Assembly (NCBI GenBank): GCA_022819855.1
Contig: JAJEGN010000007.1
Span: 186,001-250,000, forward strand
DNA length: 64,000 nt
Direction: 5' to 3'
Source: Gammaproteobacteria bacterium
GTDB lineage: Bacteria; Pseudomonadota; Gammaproteobacteria; Steroidobacterales; Rariloculaceae
How positions within the stretch are numbered: the first letter of the stretch is position 1; every line of letters begins with the position of its first letter. Shown here one piece after another: positions 1 to 9,230 of this stretch. Below the pieces are notes generated by a model. The model did not search any database and was not told where the DNA came from. It was given only the letters and a program-made list of their open reading frames with translations. Position numbers and translations under genes: made by a program.

Positions 1-182
1 GCAACAGAACGTTATACAAAATATTGCACTAATGTCTATCCCATAATCGTTGAGTATCAGACGTAGGTACGCGCGCGGGAACCAACCGAAAACAACCCAG
101 GCAATTGCGTAACACGGAAACTCGACTCTGCTTGAGACTTCATCGGAAACCGATGACACAAGCCCGTGGGAGGAACGACGAA
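1..182 (+). promoter_or_regulatory. Upstream region of TonB receptor gene
   Basis: The first about 50 bases are AT-rich compared with the rest of the window, with TATACA-like and CATAAT-like hexamers around 13-47 that could be -10 elements. No well-spaced -35/-10 pair stands out. A GGAGG ribosome-binding site lies at about 169-173, just before the ATG at 183. No convincing coding region was seen here. Confidence 0.3.
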
Positions 183-2987
183 ATGAGAACCCAGAAATTC
201 ACCAATCCAGTTCTGAGAGGCATGGCGGCCGGACTCGCGTTCGTCGGCTCGTTTGCACTGACTCAGAACGCTGCGGCTCAGGAAGACGAGGTCACCGAGG
301 CAGGAGAGCTTGAAGAGGTCATCGTTACCGCTCCCGCAACCGGTACCGCGATCCGCGGAGTTGCGCCGGTGGGTTCGGCGACGTTGAGCATGAGCCAGGA
401 GGACATGCTGAACACGACGTCCATGGATACGACCTCCTTCATCCGCGAACTGCCGCAGGGATCGGGGCTCATGCAGCAGGAGGAGCTGCCGACTGGACAG
501 GGCGGCGGCAACGTCGGCTACGCCCAGGGCGTGAATCTCCGTGGCCTCGGCGATAACGCGACGCTGATCCTGTTCGACGGACATCGCCTGGTCGGACAGG
601 GCATCACCGCGCAGTTCGCCGATCCGAACCAACTTCCGATTTCAGCGATCGAGCGGGTCGAGGTCGTCATGGATGCGGCATCGGCCGTGTACGGCTCGGA
701 TGCCATCGCGGGCGTCGTGAATTTCGTCCTGCGCGACGATTTCGAGGGCCTTGAGCTCAACGCGCGAACGACCAACAGCCTGTATGACGCGAACGCCATC
801 GATCTGCTCGGCGGTTTCAGTTGGGATTCGGGTAACGCATGGCTTGGCGTCCTGTACGAAGACCGCGGTACGTTCCTGCGCGGCGAACGGGACTACCTGA
901 TGGAAGATCTCCGGGCCTACGGCGGTAACGACAATCGTCAGCAGGCTAACGGCGAATGGCGTCCGGGAACGTTGCCGCATATCGTCGCGAACGGGACCGT
1001 CTACGGCGTACCGGCAACCGGTGGCCGCCTCCCCACCGCTGACGAAATCCTGGCCAACGACGGCAATTACACGATCTCCGATCTCGGCAATGAACGGGCT
1101 TACTGGCCCGAGCGCGAGCGCCTCGCGGTTTCGTTCCGGGCGCGCCAAGAGTTCGCGGGCGGCCGCGGCAACGTGACGTTGACCGGTGTTTACAGCGAGC
1201 GCGACAGCGAGATCGTGGAATTTTCGAACTATGAGCAGATGCGAGTTACCAGACGTAGCCCGTACTGGATCGACGGACTGACCAACGCATCCAGCTACAA
1301 CATGGCCTACAGCTTTTTCCTCAACAACGAGGGCGCCAACGCGGTGGATACCGCCACGCGGCCGGTCGAGGAGGCGCTGAACACCTATCTTGATGTCGTC
1401 TATGACCTCAACGACAACTGGCAGCTCTCCGCCAATTACACTTACGGCGACAACGAAACCTGCGGACGCTGCGGAAAGCGCCAGAGCCTCAGCATGCCGG
1501 GCGCCGGATTGACCACGTACGCGGACCTGTTCAACCCATTCGAGCAGGGAATTCAGCCGGACTTCTACGACCTCGTGTACTACGGCACGATCGACCAGGC
1601 GGCCTGGTTCCAGATGGACCGCGCGTCGCTCAAGTTCGAGGGCGGCATCTTCGATATGGCGGGCGGCCAGGCGCGACTTGCCTTCGGAGCGGAATACGAA
1701 GCCACGGAGCACAGGTTCCTGAATCACGGAACCAACCCGCGCAGCGCGAGCAACCCGCCGGCGTACTGGGTTGTACGCGACACCAGTTCCGACCGCGACG
1801 TGACTGCGGCCTTCGTCGAGGCCTACCTGCCTGTTGCGGATACCGTCACGGTCAACCTGGCAGTACGTCACGACGACTACAGCGACTTCGGGACCACGAC
1901 CAATCCGCGGCTTGGCATCAGCTTCGAACCGACCGATAGCTGGACATTCCGCGCGACCGTGGCGGAAGCGTTCCGGGCGCCGACCCTCGTCGAACGCGAC
2001 CCGGGCGTGCTGCAGCAGTTCAGACGTTCGAACTACGCCAACGACGGCTCCCACGACATACCGATTACCGATCCGAGACGCGGGACGACGCGGGTGATGT
2101 TCAAGATTGGAAACACCCTCGGTCTGCAGCCGGAAACGGCGGAAATGTGGACGGCCGGCTTCGACTACGCGCCCGACGGGGCGGAAGGGTTCCGAGTGTC
2201 GGCGACCTACTACGATGTCGACTACAGGAATCGCATCGAGAGACTTCCGAACGAAACGGCGGCGCTGTCAAATTCGACCAATCGAGCGCTCTACGCGCCC
2301 TTCGTTACCGCCGCGCCGCAACCTGACACCTGCGTGCCCGGCGACTTCTCCACCTACAACCCGGTGTACCAGAACTTTGTCGACAATGAGGCCGATCTTC
2401 GGGGCTCGCCCGCCAGCGACTGCGCGCTCGAAGCCATCATTCTGAGCGGCCTGCGTAACACGAGCGCAGTCGTTCAGAGCGGTCTTGACCTACAGGTGAG
2501 CTACGACTGGTCCACGCCGTCCGGCGAGTGGGGCGTGCGACTGAACGGCGCCAAGGTGCTCGATCTGCAACGCGCCTTCATTCCGGGCGCGGCTTTGGTC
2601 GAGCAACTGGACAGAATCGGCTTTCAGAACAGCACGCGCATGAGCGCCCGACTGATCTGGAGGAACAGTCGATGGTTCGCCAGCGTCGATGCCACGATGG
2701 TCGGCAGCTACATCAACGATCAGCCCATCACCGTCAACGGCGTCTCTCTGGGCGACACCGGCGTGCCGTCCTGGACCACGCTCGGCCTGAACGTCGCCTA
2801 CGAGGTTCCGCTTGGCGAAGGCAGCGGCGTGATGAACGGAATGCGGCTCGGGCTGTCGGTGGACAACCTCACCGACCGCGACCCGCCCATCGTCCTGACC
2901 GACAACCGCGCGGTCGACTACAACAACCACAACGTCTTCGGCCGCATCTGGTCGCTGACGCTGCAGAAGAGATTCGGTGGCGGCTAG
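183..2987 (+). CDS. TonB-dependent outer-membrane receptor
   Basis: The 934-residue product is an outer-membrane gated transporter that takes up a ligand using TonB energy. Residues 1-32 form a signal peptide ending in AAA-Q. A TonB-box-like LEEVIVTA follows at 43-50. The plug domain covers about 55-190 and contains the family sequence VYGSDAIAGVVNFVLR. The rest is a beta-barrel rich in alternating aromatic strands, ending in SLTLQKRFGGG. ATG 183 is chosen because it has a GGAGG-type site about 10 bases upstream and puts the signal peptide first; an ATG at 105 would add a non-signal-like extension. A strong terminator follows the stop. The ligand is unknown; no siderophore or vitamin genes flank it. 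The large plug and low similarity to FhuA/BtuB-type plugs suggest the polysaccharide/plant-compound receptor class, which is only an inference. Confidence 0.92.
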   Translation: MRTQKFTNPVLRGMAAGLAFVGSFALTQNAAAQEDEVTEAGELEEVIVTAPATGTAIRGVAPVGSATLSMSQEDMLNTTSMDTTSFIRELPQGSGLMQQEELPTGQGGGNVGYAQGVNLRGLGDNATLILFDGHRLVGQGITAQFADPNQLPISAIERVEVVMDAASAVYGSDAIAGVVNFVLRDDFEGLELNARTTNSLYDANAIDLLGGFSWDSGNAWLGVLYEDRGTFLRGERDYLMEDLRAYGGNDNRQQANGEWRPGTLPHIVANGTVYGVPATGGRLPTADEILANDGNYTISDLGNERAYWPERERLAVSFRARQEFAGGRGNVTLTGVYSERDSEIVEFSNYEQMRVTRRSPYWIDGLTNASSYNMAYSFFLNNEGANAVDTATRPVEEALNTYLDVVYDLNDNWQLSANYTYGDNETCGRCGKRQSLSMPGAGLTTYADLFNPFEQGIQPDFYDLVYYGTIDQAAWFQMDRASLKFEGGIFDMAGGQARLAFGAEYEATEHRFLNHGTNPRSASNPPAYWVVRDTSSDRDVTAAFVEAYLPVADTVTVNLAVRHDDYSDFGTTTNPRLGISFEPTDSWTFRATVAEAFRAPTLVERDPGVLQQFRRSNYANDGSHDIPITDPRRGTTRVMFKIGNTLGLQPETAEMWTAGFDYAPDGAEGFRVSATYYDVDYRNRIERLPNETAALSNSTNRALYAPFVTAAPQPDTCVPGDFSTYNPVYQNFVDNEADLRGSPASDCALEAIILSGLRNTSAVVQSGLDLQVSYDWSTPSGEWGVRLNGAKVLDLQRAFIPGAALVEQLDRIGFQNSTRMSARLIWRNSRWFASVDATMVGSYINDQPITVNGVSLGDTGVPSWTTLGLNVAYEVPLGEGSGVMNGMRLGLSVDNLTDRDPPIVLTDNRAVDYNNHNVFGRIWSLTLQKRFGGG

Positions 2988-3019
2988 GCCGGCGATCTAC
3001 GAAACACCTTGCTTGTAAC

Positions 3020-3062
3020 AAAAACCTGCAGGGCGCTTCGCGCGTCCTGCAGGTTTTTTTTA
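3020..3062. terminator. Bidirectional rho-independent terminator
   Basis: AAAACCTGCAGG at 3021-3032 pairs with CCTGCAGGTTTT at 3046-3057, closed by an inner GCGC stem with a TTC-type loop. A run of eight T follows on the plus strand and a run of at least five T is read on the minus strand. It lies between the convergent TonB receptor and hydratase-lyase genes and could terminate both. Confidence 0.88.
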
Positions 3063-3151
3063 GCCGCGTCCCTTCCGCTGCTGCGCGCAATTCCGCGCGC
3101 TAGCGTGCCCATCGAGTCGCAACGGTAGCCGGCGCCCGGCACTGGCCGGCG

Positions 3152-3994
3152 TCAGCCGGCAGCCTTGGACTTGTCATACTCGCCTAGCCCCGGCTTGTAG
3201 GTCTTCTCATCGAGGAACTGCTTCATCCCCTCGAGCCGGCCTTCGGAGCCGTCATGCCAGTTCAGCGCCTCCTGACCCCGAATCAGGTAGTCCTCGGCGT
3301 TGTCATACGTCATCTCGCGAACGCGTCGGACGGCATCCTTGGTCGCCTTCAGAGCCCTGAGGTTCTTCTTGAGCAGGTTCTGCGCGACTTCATTGACGCG
3401 CGCCTCGAGCATGTCAGCCGGCACGGACTCGTTGACGAGCCCTGCTGCGGCGGCGTCCTGGCCGACCAGGTTCTCACCGAGCAAGGCGTGGTACATCGCC
3501 TTGCGCATCGGCATCAGTTCCGTCGCCACCTTGGTCGCCCCGCCACCCGGCAGAATCCCCCAGTTGATTTCGGACAAGCCGAACTGCGCGTCGTCCGAAC
3601 AGAATGCGAGATCGCACGCGAACAACGGCCCGTAACCGCCGCCGAAACACCAGCCGTTGACCATGGCGATCGTGACCTTCTGGTACCAGCGCAGCCGCTC
3701 CCACCAGGCATAGGCTTCGCGTTGCGAGTGGCGCACGCCCCTGAGCCCCTGGGCCTCGGACTCGCGAAAGTACTCCTTGAGATCCATGCCGGCGGACCAG
3801 GCCGTGCCTTCGCCCGACAACACCAGGACGCCGACGTCGTCGCGAAACTCCAGATCTTCGATCACGCGCAGCATCTGCCTGTTGAGCTTCGGGCTCATGC
3901 AGTTGCGCTTCTCCGGGCGATTGAACTTCACCCAGGCGACGCCGTCGCGAATTTCGAAGGCGACCGTATCGTGTTCCGCACGTTCCGCTGTCAT
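3152..3994 (-). CDS. ech: Hydroxycinnamoyl-CoA hydratase-lyase (crotonase family)
   Basis: The 280-residue protein should hydrate feruloyl-, caffeoyl- or p-coumaroyl-CoA and split it to vanillin or a hydroxybenzaldehyde plus acetyl-CoA. It is collinear with Pseudomonas HCHL as I recall that sequence, including AGMDLKEYFRE (68-78), MVNGWCFGGG (111-120), GLSEINWG (139-146) and GMKQFLDEKTYKPGL near the C-terminus. The key residues of that enzyme are present: Glu142 (Glu143 in HCHL), Tyr75 and Tyr236 (Tyr239). Ser123 of HCHL is Gly122 here. ATG 3994 has AGGAGTACCAATC upstream. No feruloyl-CoA synthetase or vanillin dehydrogenase is adjacent, but an aldehyde dehydrogenase and the protocatechuate 4,5-cleavage genes lie 23-29 kb away. 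Assignment over a plain enoyl-CoA hydratase rests on the DLKEYFRE and YKPGL signatures. Confidence 0.85.
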   Translation of the reverse strand: MTAERAEHDTVAFEIRDGVAWVKFNRPEKRNCMSPKLNRQMLRVIEDLEFRDDVGVLVLSGEGTAWSAGMDLKEYFRESEAQGLRGVRHSQREAYAWWERLRWYQKVTIAMVNGWCFGGGYGPLFACDLAFCSDDAQFGLSEINWGILPGGGATKVATELMPMRKAMYHALLGENLVGQDAAAAGLVNESVPADMLEARVNEVAQNLLKKNLRALKATKDAVRRVREMTYDNAEDYLIRGQEALNWHDGSEGRLEGMKQFLDEKTYKPGLGEYDKSKAAG

Positions 3995-4214
3995 GATTGG
4001 TACTCCTGCTCTGCTCAGTCTGTCTGCGCCCGGCGGTCAAGCCTGTTCCATTGGCAGTCCGGACGCGAAGTATCGCACCAAACGGCATGCGAACAAGCTC
4101 GCGATGGCAAGCCAGATAATATTAATTTCTTGAACAACGCAGTCCGGCGATTGCATTGTTAGAGTAGAGCGCGCAAGGAACCCCACACATCGCCCGTACG
4201 AACTCCGCAGGATC

Positions 4215-5327
4215 ATGTTTAGAAAGACGGTATTCTGGATGCATCTCGGTACAGGCGTCGTCGTCGGGCTCGTGGTCGCGATGATGTCCCTGACGGGCGT
4301 CCTCCTCACCTTCGAGCATCAGCTCATTTCCTGGGCCGATTCGAAATCCTGGCCGGCCCCGCCGCCCCAGGCCGTTCGGCTGAGCGTCGAGGAGATCGCA
4401 GCGAGCGCTACGGCGTCGGGGCTCAGAGCTGCGCGGATCACCTACTATCGCGACGGGGACTTGCCGGTACTGGTCGGTGCCGGACGGCGTGACCCGTCTA
4501 CTTATGTTGATTCATATACCGGCACTGTCCTGGGTCAGCCCACGAACGCGACGCGCGAGTTGATGGCAACGCTGACGGGCTGGCATCGCTGGTTCGATGC
4601 GGACGGCGAGTTGCGTGAGATCGCCGCTTTGGTGACCGGCACAAGCAATCTCGCATTCCTTTTCCTGATCCTTTCCGGCGCCTACCTCTGGCTGCCCAAG
4701 ATCATGCGTTGGCCGCTGTTTCGCCGGCGACTGCGCTTCGACAGGAGCTACCGCAACGCCAGGGAAAGAGACTTCTACTGGCACCACATCTTCGCGGCCT
4801 GGTCGATCGTTCCGCTGACCGTCGTCATCGCGACAGCCGTCGTGATTTCCTTTCCCTGGGCCAACAGACTGCTCACCGGTCTGGCGGGAGATTCGCCCGG
4901 CAGCCCGATCGAGGCTTCTGTCATCGAAGTCGCCGCCAGGCGCGACTCCCTGAGCCTCGATGCGCTGCTTGAACTCGTGATGGCGCAATCGACCACGTGG
5001 AACTCGATCGCGCTCACACTGCCCGAAACGGGAAGCGAGGCCGTTTCCTTCGAAGTCGATACCGGATCGGGCCGCCAGCCTCACAAGCGAAGCACGGTAG
5101 TGCTCGATGTCTACACCGGCAACGTCGTCGGGTTTAGCGACTTTTCGGACCTCCCACCGGCAAGCCGTGCGATTTCCTGGAACCGCTACCTGCATACGGG
5201 CGAATCGTTCGGCTTCATCGGTCAGACCATTGCCGGCCTTGTCTCGCTTGCCAGTCTGATCATGGTCTGGACCGGATTCGCAATGGCCTGGCGCCGATTG
5301 ATCGTCCCGCTTTACCGTCGCCGTTGA
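4215..5327 (+). CDS. PepSY-associated membrane protein (PiuB type)
   Basis: This 370-residue inner-membrane protein belongs to the PepSY_TM family, whose members often act in iron or siderophore handling, possibly as ferric reductases. Four membrane segments can be seen: about 8-32 (after MFRKTVFWMHL), 140-160 (FLFLILSGAYLWLPK), 195-215 and 340-362. Family signatures include GWHRWF, DFYWHHIFAAWSIVPL and NRYLHTGESFG, which bear the conserved histidines. The gene starts 220 bases after the divergent hydratase-lyase start and is followed after 24 bases by an MBL-fold gene on the same strand, so the two may be cotranscribed. It is not next to a siderophore cluster, so an iron role is inferred from the family only. 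Confidence 0.82.
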   Translation: MFRKTVFWMHLGTGVVVGLVVAMMSLTGVLLTFEHQLISWADSKSWPAPPPQAVRLSVEEIAASATASGLRAARITYYRDGDLPVLVGAGRRDPSTYVDSYTGTVLGQPTNATRELMATLTGWHRWFDADGELREIAALVTGTSNLAFLFLILSGAYLWLPKIMRWPLFRRRLRFDRSYRNARERDFYWHHIFAAWSIVPLTVVIATAVVISFPWANRLLTGLAGDSPGSPIEASVIEVAARRDSLSLDALLELVMAQSTTWNSIALTLPETGSEAVSFEVDTGSGRQPHKRSTVVLDVYTGNVVGFSDFSDLPPASRAISWNRYLHTGESFGFIGQTIAGLVSLASLIMVWTGFAMAWRRLIVPLYRRR

Positions 5328-5351
5328 TGAAATATACATAAGGTCACCGAC

Positions 5352-6407
5352 ATGAAATCCAGAATCGCCATCGAACGATGCAGTGTCGCACTCGCTGCCG
5401 CATTGGCACTCGGCGCCGGCGCTGTCGTGGCGCAAGACAGCGATAACACTCTGGGCGACCCTCGAACGCATGCGGAGCGCGGCCTGCAAGCGGCCGTGGA
5501 CTTCCCGGGCTATGCAAACCTGTGCGATCTCAACATGACGTTCCGAAACGTGAACAGGCTCGTGACGGATCCGCCGGCGGTCCGCGAGCCAGGGGCGCAG
5601 GCCCGCGGCAACGCAGGCGGCCGGCAGCGCGGTGGGGCGGCCAGTGTCCCGCCGCCGGCACAGGTCTTCGACAACCTTTTCTTCGTCGGGAGCCAGAGCG
5701 TTTCGTCGTGGCTGCTCGGCACCGAAGACGGCTACATTCTGATCGACGCCATGAACACGGACCAGGAAGCACAGTCGATCATTGAAGCCGGCATCGTGTC
5801 GCTGGGACTCGATCCTGCCCGGATCCGGTATCTGCTGATCACGCATGCGCATGGCGACCACTTCGGAGGGCACAACTACATCAGCGATGCCATTGCGCCA
5901 CGGATCGTCATGAGCGAAGACGACTGGGACCTCGCAAGCAGGCTGGCCGAGCATCCCCGATTCGGGCTACCCCCGGCGAAGGACCTCTCGGTAAACGACG
6001 GCGACCAACTGACGAGCGGTACCACGACGCTCGACATTCGGGTCACGCCCGGGCACACGCCGGGCACGATTTCGCCGGTCTTCACCGTCTACGACAACGG
6101 CACGCCCTATCGGGCAATGCTCTGGGGCGGAACCGGGTTCAACTTCGGGCCGAACTACGAGCAGATGAGAGCCTACGCGGCCTCCGCGAACCGAATGAAA
6201 CAGATCGCAATCGAGGAAAACGTGCAGGTCTTCATCAGCAACCATGCGCGGCGCGACGGGTCGCTCGAGAAGATCGGGATGCTGTCCGGGCGCGGTTCCG
6301 GCGATCCGCACCCGTTCGTACAGGGCGAAGAACTCGCCGGAGTTTTCGACGTGCTCGAGCAGTGTGCGCTGGCACAAGCCGCCAGGATTCGCAACGGCGA
6401 CCTGTAG
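5352..6407 (+). CDS. Secreted MBL-fold metallo-hydrolase
   Basis: This is a 351-residue periplasmic enzyme with a signal peptide at 1-27 (hydrophobic core ending VVAQ). The metal-binding motif HAHGDH lies near residue 165, followed by GHTPGTIS, whose His would be a further metal ligand. The sequence LWGGTGFNFGPN is shared with the paralogue at 10538-11632, and both have the FPGYANLC/FPGLANLC segment after the signal peptide. The layout resembles subclass B3-like beta-lactamase-fold enzymes, but substrate (lactone, ester, beta-lactam or other) cannot be told. AAGGT lies upstream of ATG 5352, and the PepSY gene ends 24 bases upstream. A low-complexity Ala/Gly/Arg/Pro stretch at about 78-100 separates the N-terminal segment from the MBL core, as in the paralogue. 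Confidence 0.85.
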   Translation: MKSRIAIERCSVALAAALALGAGAVVAQDSDNTLGDPRTHAERGLQAAVDFPGYANLCDLNMTFRNVNRLVTDPPAVREPGAQARGNAGGRQRGGAASVPPPAQVFDNLFFVGSQSVSSWLLGTEDGYILIDAMNTDQEAQSIIEAGIVSLGLDPARIRYLLITHAHGDHFGGHNYISDAIAPRIVMSEDDWDLASRLAEHPRFGLPPAKDLSVNDGDQLTSGTTTLDIRVTPGHTPGTISPVFTVYDNGTPYRAMLWGGTGFNFGPNYEQMRAYAASANRMKQIAIEENVQVFISNHARRDGSLEKIGMLSGRGSGDPHPFVQGEELAGVFDVLEQCALAQAARIRNGDL

Positions 6408-6414
6408 CCGGATT

Positions 6415-6448
6415 CGGGCCGCGGTCGGCGACCGCGCAGTTCTTTGCG
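6415..6448. terminator. Possible hairpin between convergent genes
   Basis: GCGGTC at 6421-6426 pairs with GACCGC at 6430-6435 around a GGC loop, followed by a weak T-rich patch (gttcttt). It sits between the stop of the MBL gene and the stop of the dehydrogenase gene. The T tract is poor, so terminator function is uncertain. Confidence 0.3.
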
Positions 6449-6505
6449 GGACGTCAGGCGCTGCGAGTCTGCACAGGGCGCAGCGCCCGTCGTCGCGTCG
6501 CCAAC

Positions 6506-7603
6506 TTACCCGACCGATTTGCGCTGAACGTCCGAATCGAGGATTGCGCTGACCACGGCGTTCGTCACGTCGGCCGTTCCCGCCTTGCCACCGACGTCGG
6601 GCGTAAGGATACCGGCCCAGGTCGTCTGTTCGATGGCAGTCATCAATGCATCGGCAGCCGCTTGTTCGCCGAGGAAATCAAGCATTTCCACGGCGGTCCA
6701 GAAACTTGCGATCGGGTTTGCGATGCCCTTGCCTGCGATGTCGATCGCGGTTCCGTGAATGGGCTCGAACATGGAGGGATAGCGTCGTTCGGGGTCGATG
6801 TTCGCGGTCGGCGCGACACCCAGGCTACCGGCCAGCGCACCGGCGAGATCGGAAAGGATATCCGCATGCAGGTTGGTCGCCACGATCGTGTCGAGGCTCT
6901 TCGGATTCAAGGTCATTCGCGCCGTCATCGCGTCAACGAGCATCCGGTCCCAGGTCACATCGGGGAATTCCTTCGCGACTTCGGCTGCAATCTCGTCCCA
7001 CATGACCATGCCGTGGCGCTGGGCATTCGACTTGGTTACGACGGTGAGCAGCTTTCGCGGCCGCGACTGAGCCGTGTGGAACGCAAAACACATGATCCGG
7101 TTGACGCCGGTGCGAGTGAAGATCGACACCTCCGTACCGACCTCTTCGGGATGGCCGCGGTGCGCTCTTCCACCCATGCCGGAGTATTCGCCCTCGCTGT
7201 TTTCGCGCACGATCACCCAGTCGAGATCCCCCGGCTCGCAATTACGCAGGGGAGAGGCGATTCCTGGCAGCACTCGCGTCGGCCGCACATTGGCGTACTG
7301 ATCGAAGCCCTGGCAGATTTCAAGCCGCAGCCCCCATAAGCTGATGTGGTCCGGCACATCCGGCGTACCCACCGCACCAAAGAGAATGGCGTCGAACGGC
7401 TCGAGGGTCTTGAGGCCGTCCGCCGGCATCATTTCACCGTGTTTCTTGTAGTAGTCCGAGCCCCAATCGAACGTTTCGAAGTTCAGGCGGATGTCGGGAA
7501 AGCGTCGCTCAAGGACCTTCAGCACCTCGATGGTCGCTTCCGTCATTTCGATTCCGATGCCGTCTGCCGGAATCGCCGCGATGGCGTACTCGCGAATGCT
7601 CAT
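6506..7603 (-). CDS. Tartrate/D-malate dehydrogenase family enzyme
   Basis: The 365-residue cytoplasmic enzyme belongs to the isocitrate/isopropylmalate dehydrogenase superfamily. It would oxidise and decarboxylate a 2-hydroxy diacid such as D-malate or tartrate with NAD. The N-terminal IAAIPADGIGIEM is the nucleotide-binding start of the family. FDWGSDYYKKHGEMMP, GVPDHISLWG-like and FDQYANVRPTRVLPG match the tartrate dehydrogenase (TtuC/DmlA) subgroup rather than LeuB. VIVRENSEGEYSGMGGR is the substrate-loop region. Its ATG overlaps the stop of the upstream MFS transporter by ATGA, so the two are translationally coupled; the partner belongs to the family that contains tartrate carriers. This context supports a tartrate- or malate-like substrate. 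Exact substrate is not decided by sequence. Confidence 0.85.
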   Translation of the reverse strand: MSIREYAIAAIPADGIGIEMTEATIEVLKVLERRFPDIRLNFETFDWGSDYYKKHGEMMPADGLKTLEPFDAILFGAVGTPDVPDHISLWGLRLEICQGFDQYANVRPTRVLPGIASPLRNCEPGDLDWVIVRENSEGEYSGMGGRAHRGHPEEVGTEVSIFTRTGVNRIMCFAFHTAQSRPRKLLTVVTKSNAQRHGMVMWDEIAAEVAKEFPDVTWDRMLVDAMTARMTLNPKSLDTIVATNLHADILSDLAGALAGSLGVAPTANIDPERRYPSMFEPIHGTAIDIAGKGIANPIASFWTAVEMLDFLGEQAAADALMTAIEQTTWAGILTPDVGGKAGTADVTNAVVSAILDSDVQRKSVG

Positions 7604-8946
7604 ACTTGTTCCACGTGTTGATAGTCGTCCGCAGCCTGGCTCGCGCTACGGCGCTGCTGCGATAGGGTCGTTTGCCGCTTGCGGATACCCGCAAGCACGA
7701 GTACGAGTGCCGCGGAAAACCCGAGGGTGACCGCCACGGCCAGCAAGCCGCCGCGAAAATCTCCGGTCGTGTCCCTGAGCCATCCGATGATGAACGGGCC
7801 CGCGAACCCGCCCAGGTTGCCGATCGAGTTGATCGCTGCAATCCCGGTCGCGGCGGCGGCTCCGGCAAGAAACTGCGTTGGGATGCTCCACAAGGGTGGC
7901 TTCGCGGAGCTGACACCGGCACTGACAAGGATCAGCGCAACGACAGCCAGCATCAAACCGGAGGTATAGGCCGCAAGAACGAGACCGGCGGCGGCAAAGA
8001 GGCAGGCGATCACGACATGCCAGTTGCGTTCGCCCGTTCGGTCGGAGTGCCGCGACCACAGCACCATGGCCACCACTGCAAATGTCGGCGGCACGGCGTT
8101 GATGAGCCCGGTGGTAAACGGCCCGGTACCGTGCTGAGCGATGATCTGGGGCGACCAGACACCGACCGTGTAGAGCCCTGCCGATGTGCCGAAATAGATC
8201 AGTGCAAGCGCAAGCACCCAGGGGTTCGCCATCGCCTTCAGGGCGGATTGGGAGCCGTGCTCCCGAGTGACGCTTGTTTCTTCAGCCTTCATCTCCGCAA
8301 CGAGCCACTCGCGCTCCTCGTCGTCGAGCCACGTCGCACGCTCCGGCCGATCGGTCAGGTACATCAACACGACGCCGGCGAGCAGGACGGCCGGAGCGGC
8401 TTCCACCAGGAACATCCACTGCCAGCCGCGCAGGCCGAGCACTCCGTCCATGGTCAGCAACGCCCCGGAAATGGGCGAGCCGATGGCAATCGAGATCGGC
8501 ACTGCCGCCATGAAGAACGCCGTAACACCGGCGCGATGCCGGGCAGGAAACCAGTAGCTCAGATAGAGAATGATCCCGGGGAAGAAGCCCGCTTCGGCTG
8601 CACCGAGCAGGAAACGCAGAATGTAGAGACTGATCGGACCCTGTACGAAGGCCATCGCGCCCGAGATGATTCCCCAGGTCAACATGATCCGGGCGATCCA
8701 GACCCTGGCCCCGACGCGATGCAGGACGAGATTCGATGGAACCTCGAACAGGAAATAGCCGATGAAGAAAACGCCCGCCGCGAAGCCGAAAGCGGATGCC
8801 GACAGGCCAATGTCGTCGTTCATCGTGAGCGCGGCAAACCCGATGTTCACCCGATCCAGGTACGCGATGAAATAGAGCAGCATGATGAACGGCACTATCC
8901 GGCGCGTGAGCTTGGAAATCACTCGTTTTTCAAGCGATTGGGTCAT
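7600..8946 (-). CDS. MFS transporter, anion:cation symporter family
   Basis: This 448-residue inner-membrane protein has about twelve predicted membrane segments. It begins KLTRRIVPFIMLLYFIAYLDRVNIGFA, typical of the ACS family that includes TtuB tartrate, hexuronate and phthalate carriers. FFIGYFLFEVPSNLVL and the central loop FLTDRPE-like region (MYLTDRPERATWL) are further family marks. It probably imports the organic acid used by the dehydrogenase encoded just downstream, whose start overlaps its stop by four bases. The start ATG 8946 faces a 284-base divergent spacer shared with the MBL gene at 9231. Confidence 0.87.
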   Translation of the reverse strand: MTQSLEKRVISKLTRRIVPFIMLLYFIAYLDRVNIGFAALTMNDDIGLSASAFGFAAGVFFIGYFLFEVPSNLVLHRVGARVWIARIMLTWGIISGAMAFVQGPISLYILRFLLGAAEAGFFPGIILYLSYWFPARHRAGVTAFFMAAVPISIAIGSPISGALLTMDGVLGLRGWQWMFLVEAAPAVLLAGVVLMYLTDRPERATWLDDEEREWLVAEMKAEETSVTREHGSQSALKAMANPWVLALALIYFGTSAGLYTVGVWSPQIIAQHGTGPFTTGLINAVPPTFAVVAMVLWSRHSDRTGERNWHVVIACLFAAAGLVLAAYTSGLMLAVVALILVSAGVSSAKPPLWSIPTQFLAGAAAATGIAAINSIGNLGGFAGPFIIGWLRDTTGDFRGGLLAVAVTLGFSAALVLVLAGIRKRQTTLSQQRRSASQAADDYQHVEQV

Positions 8947-9230
8947 GAGGCTTGGGATTCGGTCCCCTTGAATGGCTTGGGCTTTCGGCAGCCACCCCTA
9001 ACGTTAGTATCTTATCCGGCTGACGTAGTCGATCAGGAAGAATGTACAAATCTTTCAAACTATAAGGCCCTCGCCAACGCGACTTGAGCCATTCGCGAGG
9101 CGTGGCCTGCGCCTTTGGCCATCACCTCGGGAGCGGCCGGCACCGGCACTCCGGGCGGCGTCATGATATCGTCCGCGCATCGCACTTTCCGATGCTCGCC
9201 ACGCACCAGACGCACGACATCCAACAGGCC
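8947..9230. promoter_or_regulatory. Divergent promoter region with CTAACGTTAG palindrome
   Basis: The 284-base spacer separates the divergent MFS and MBL genes. A perfect 10-base palindrome CTAACGTTAG lies at 8998-9007 and could be an operator. GATACT (minus strand, about 9007-9012) and TATAAG (plus strand, about 9061-9066) are candidate -10 hexamers. A LysR-type regulator gene lies about 2.7 kb away, but no T-N11-A box was confirmed. Confidence 0.3.

Noticed and set aside
642..2054. 470-codon frame antisense to the first TonB receptor
   Set aside because: No domains or ribosome site; the receptor frame explains the region.
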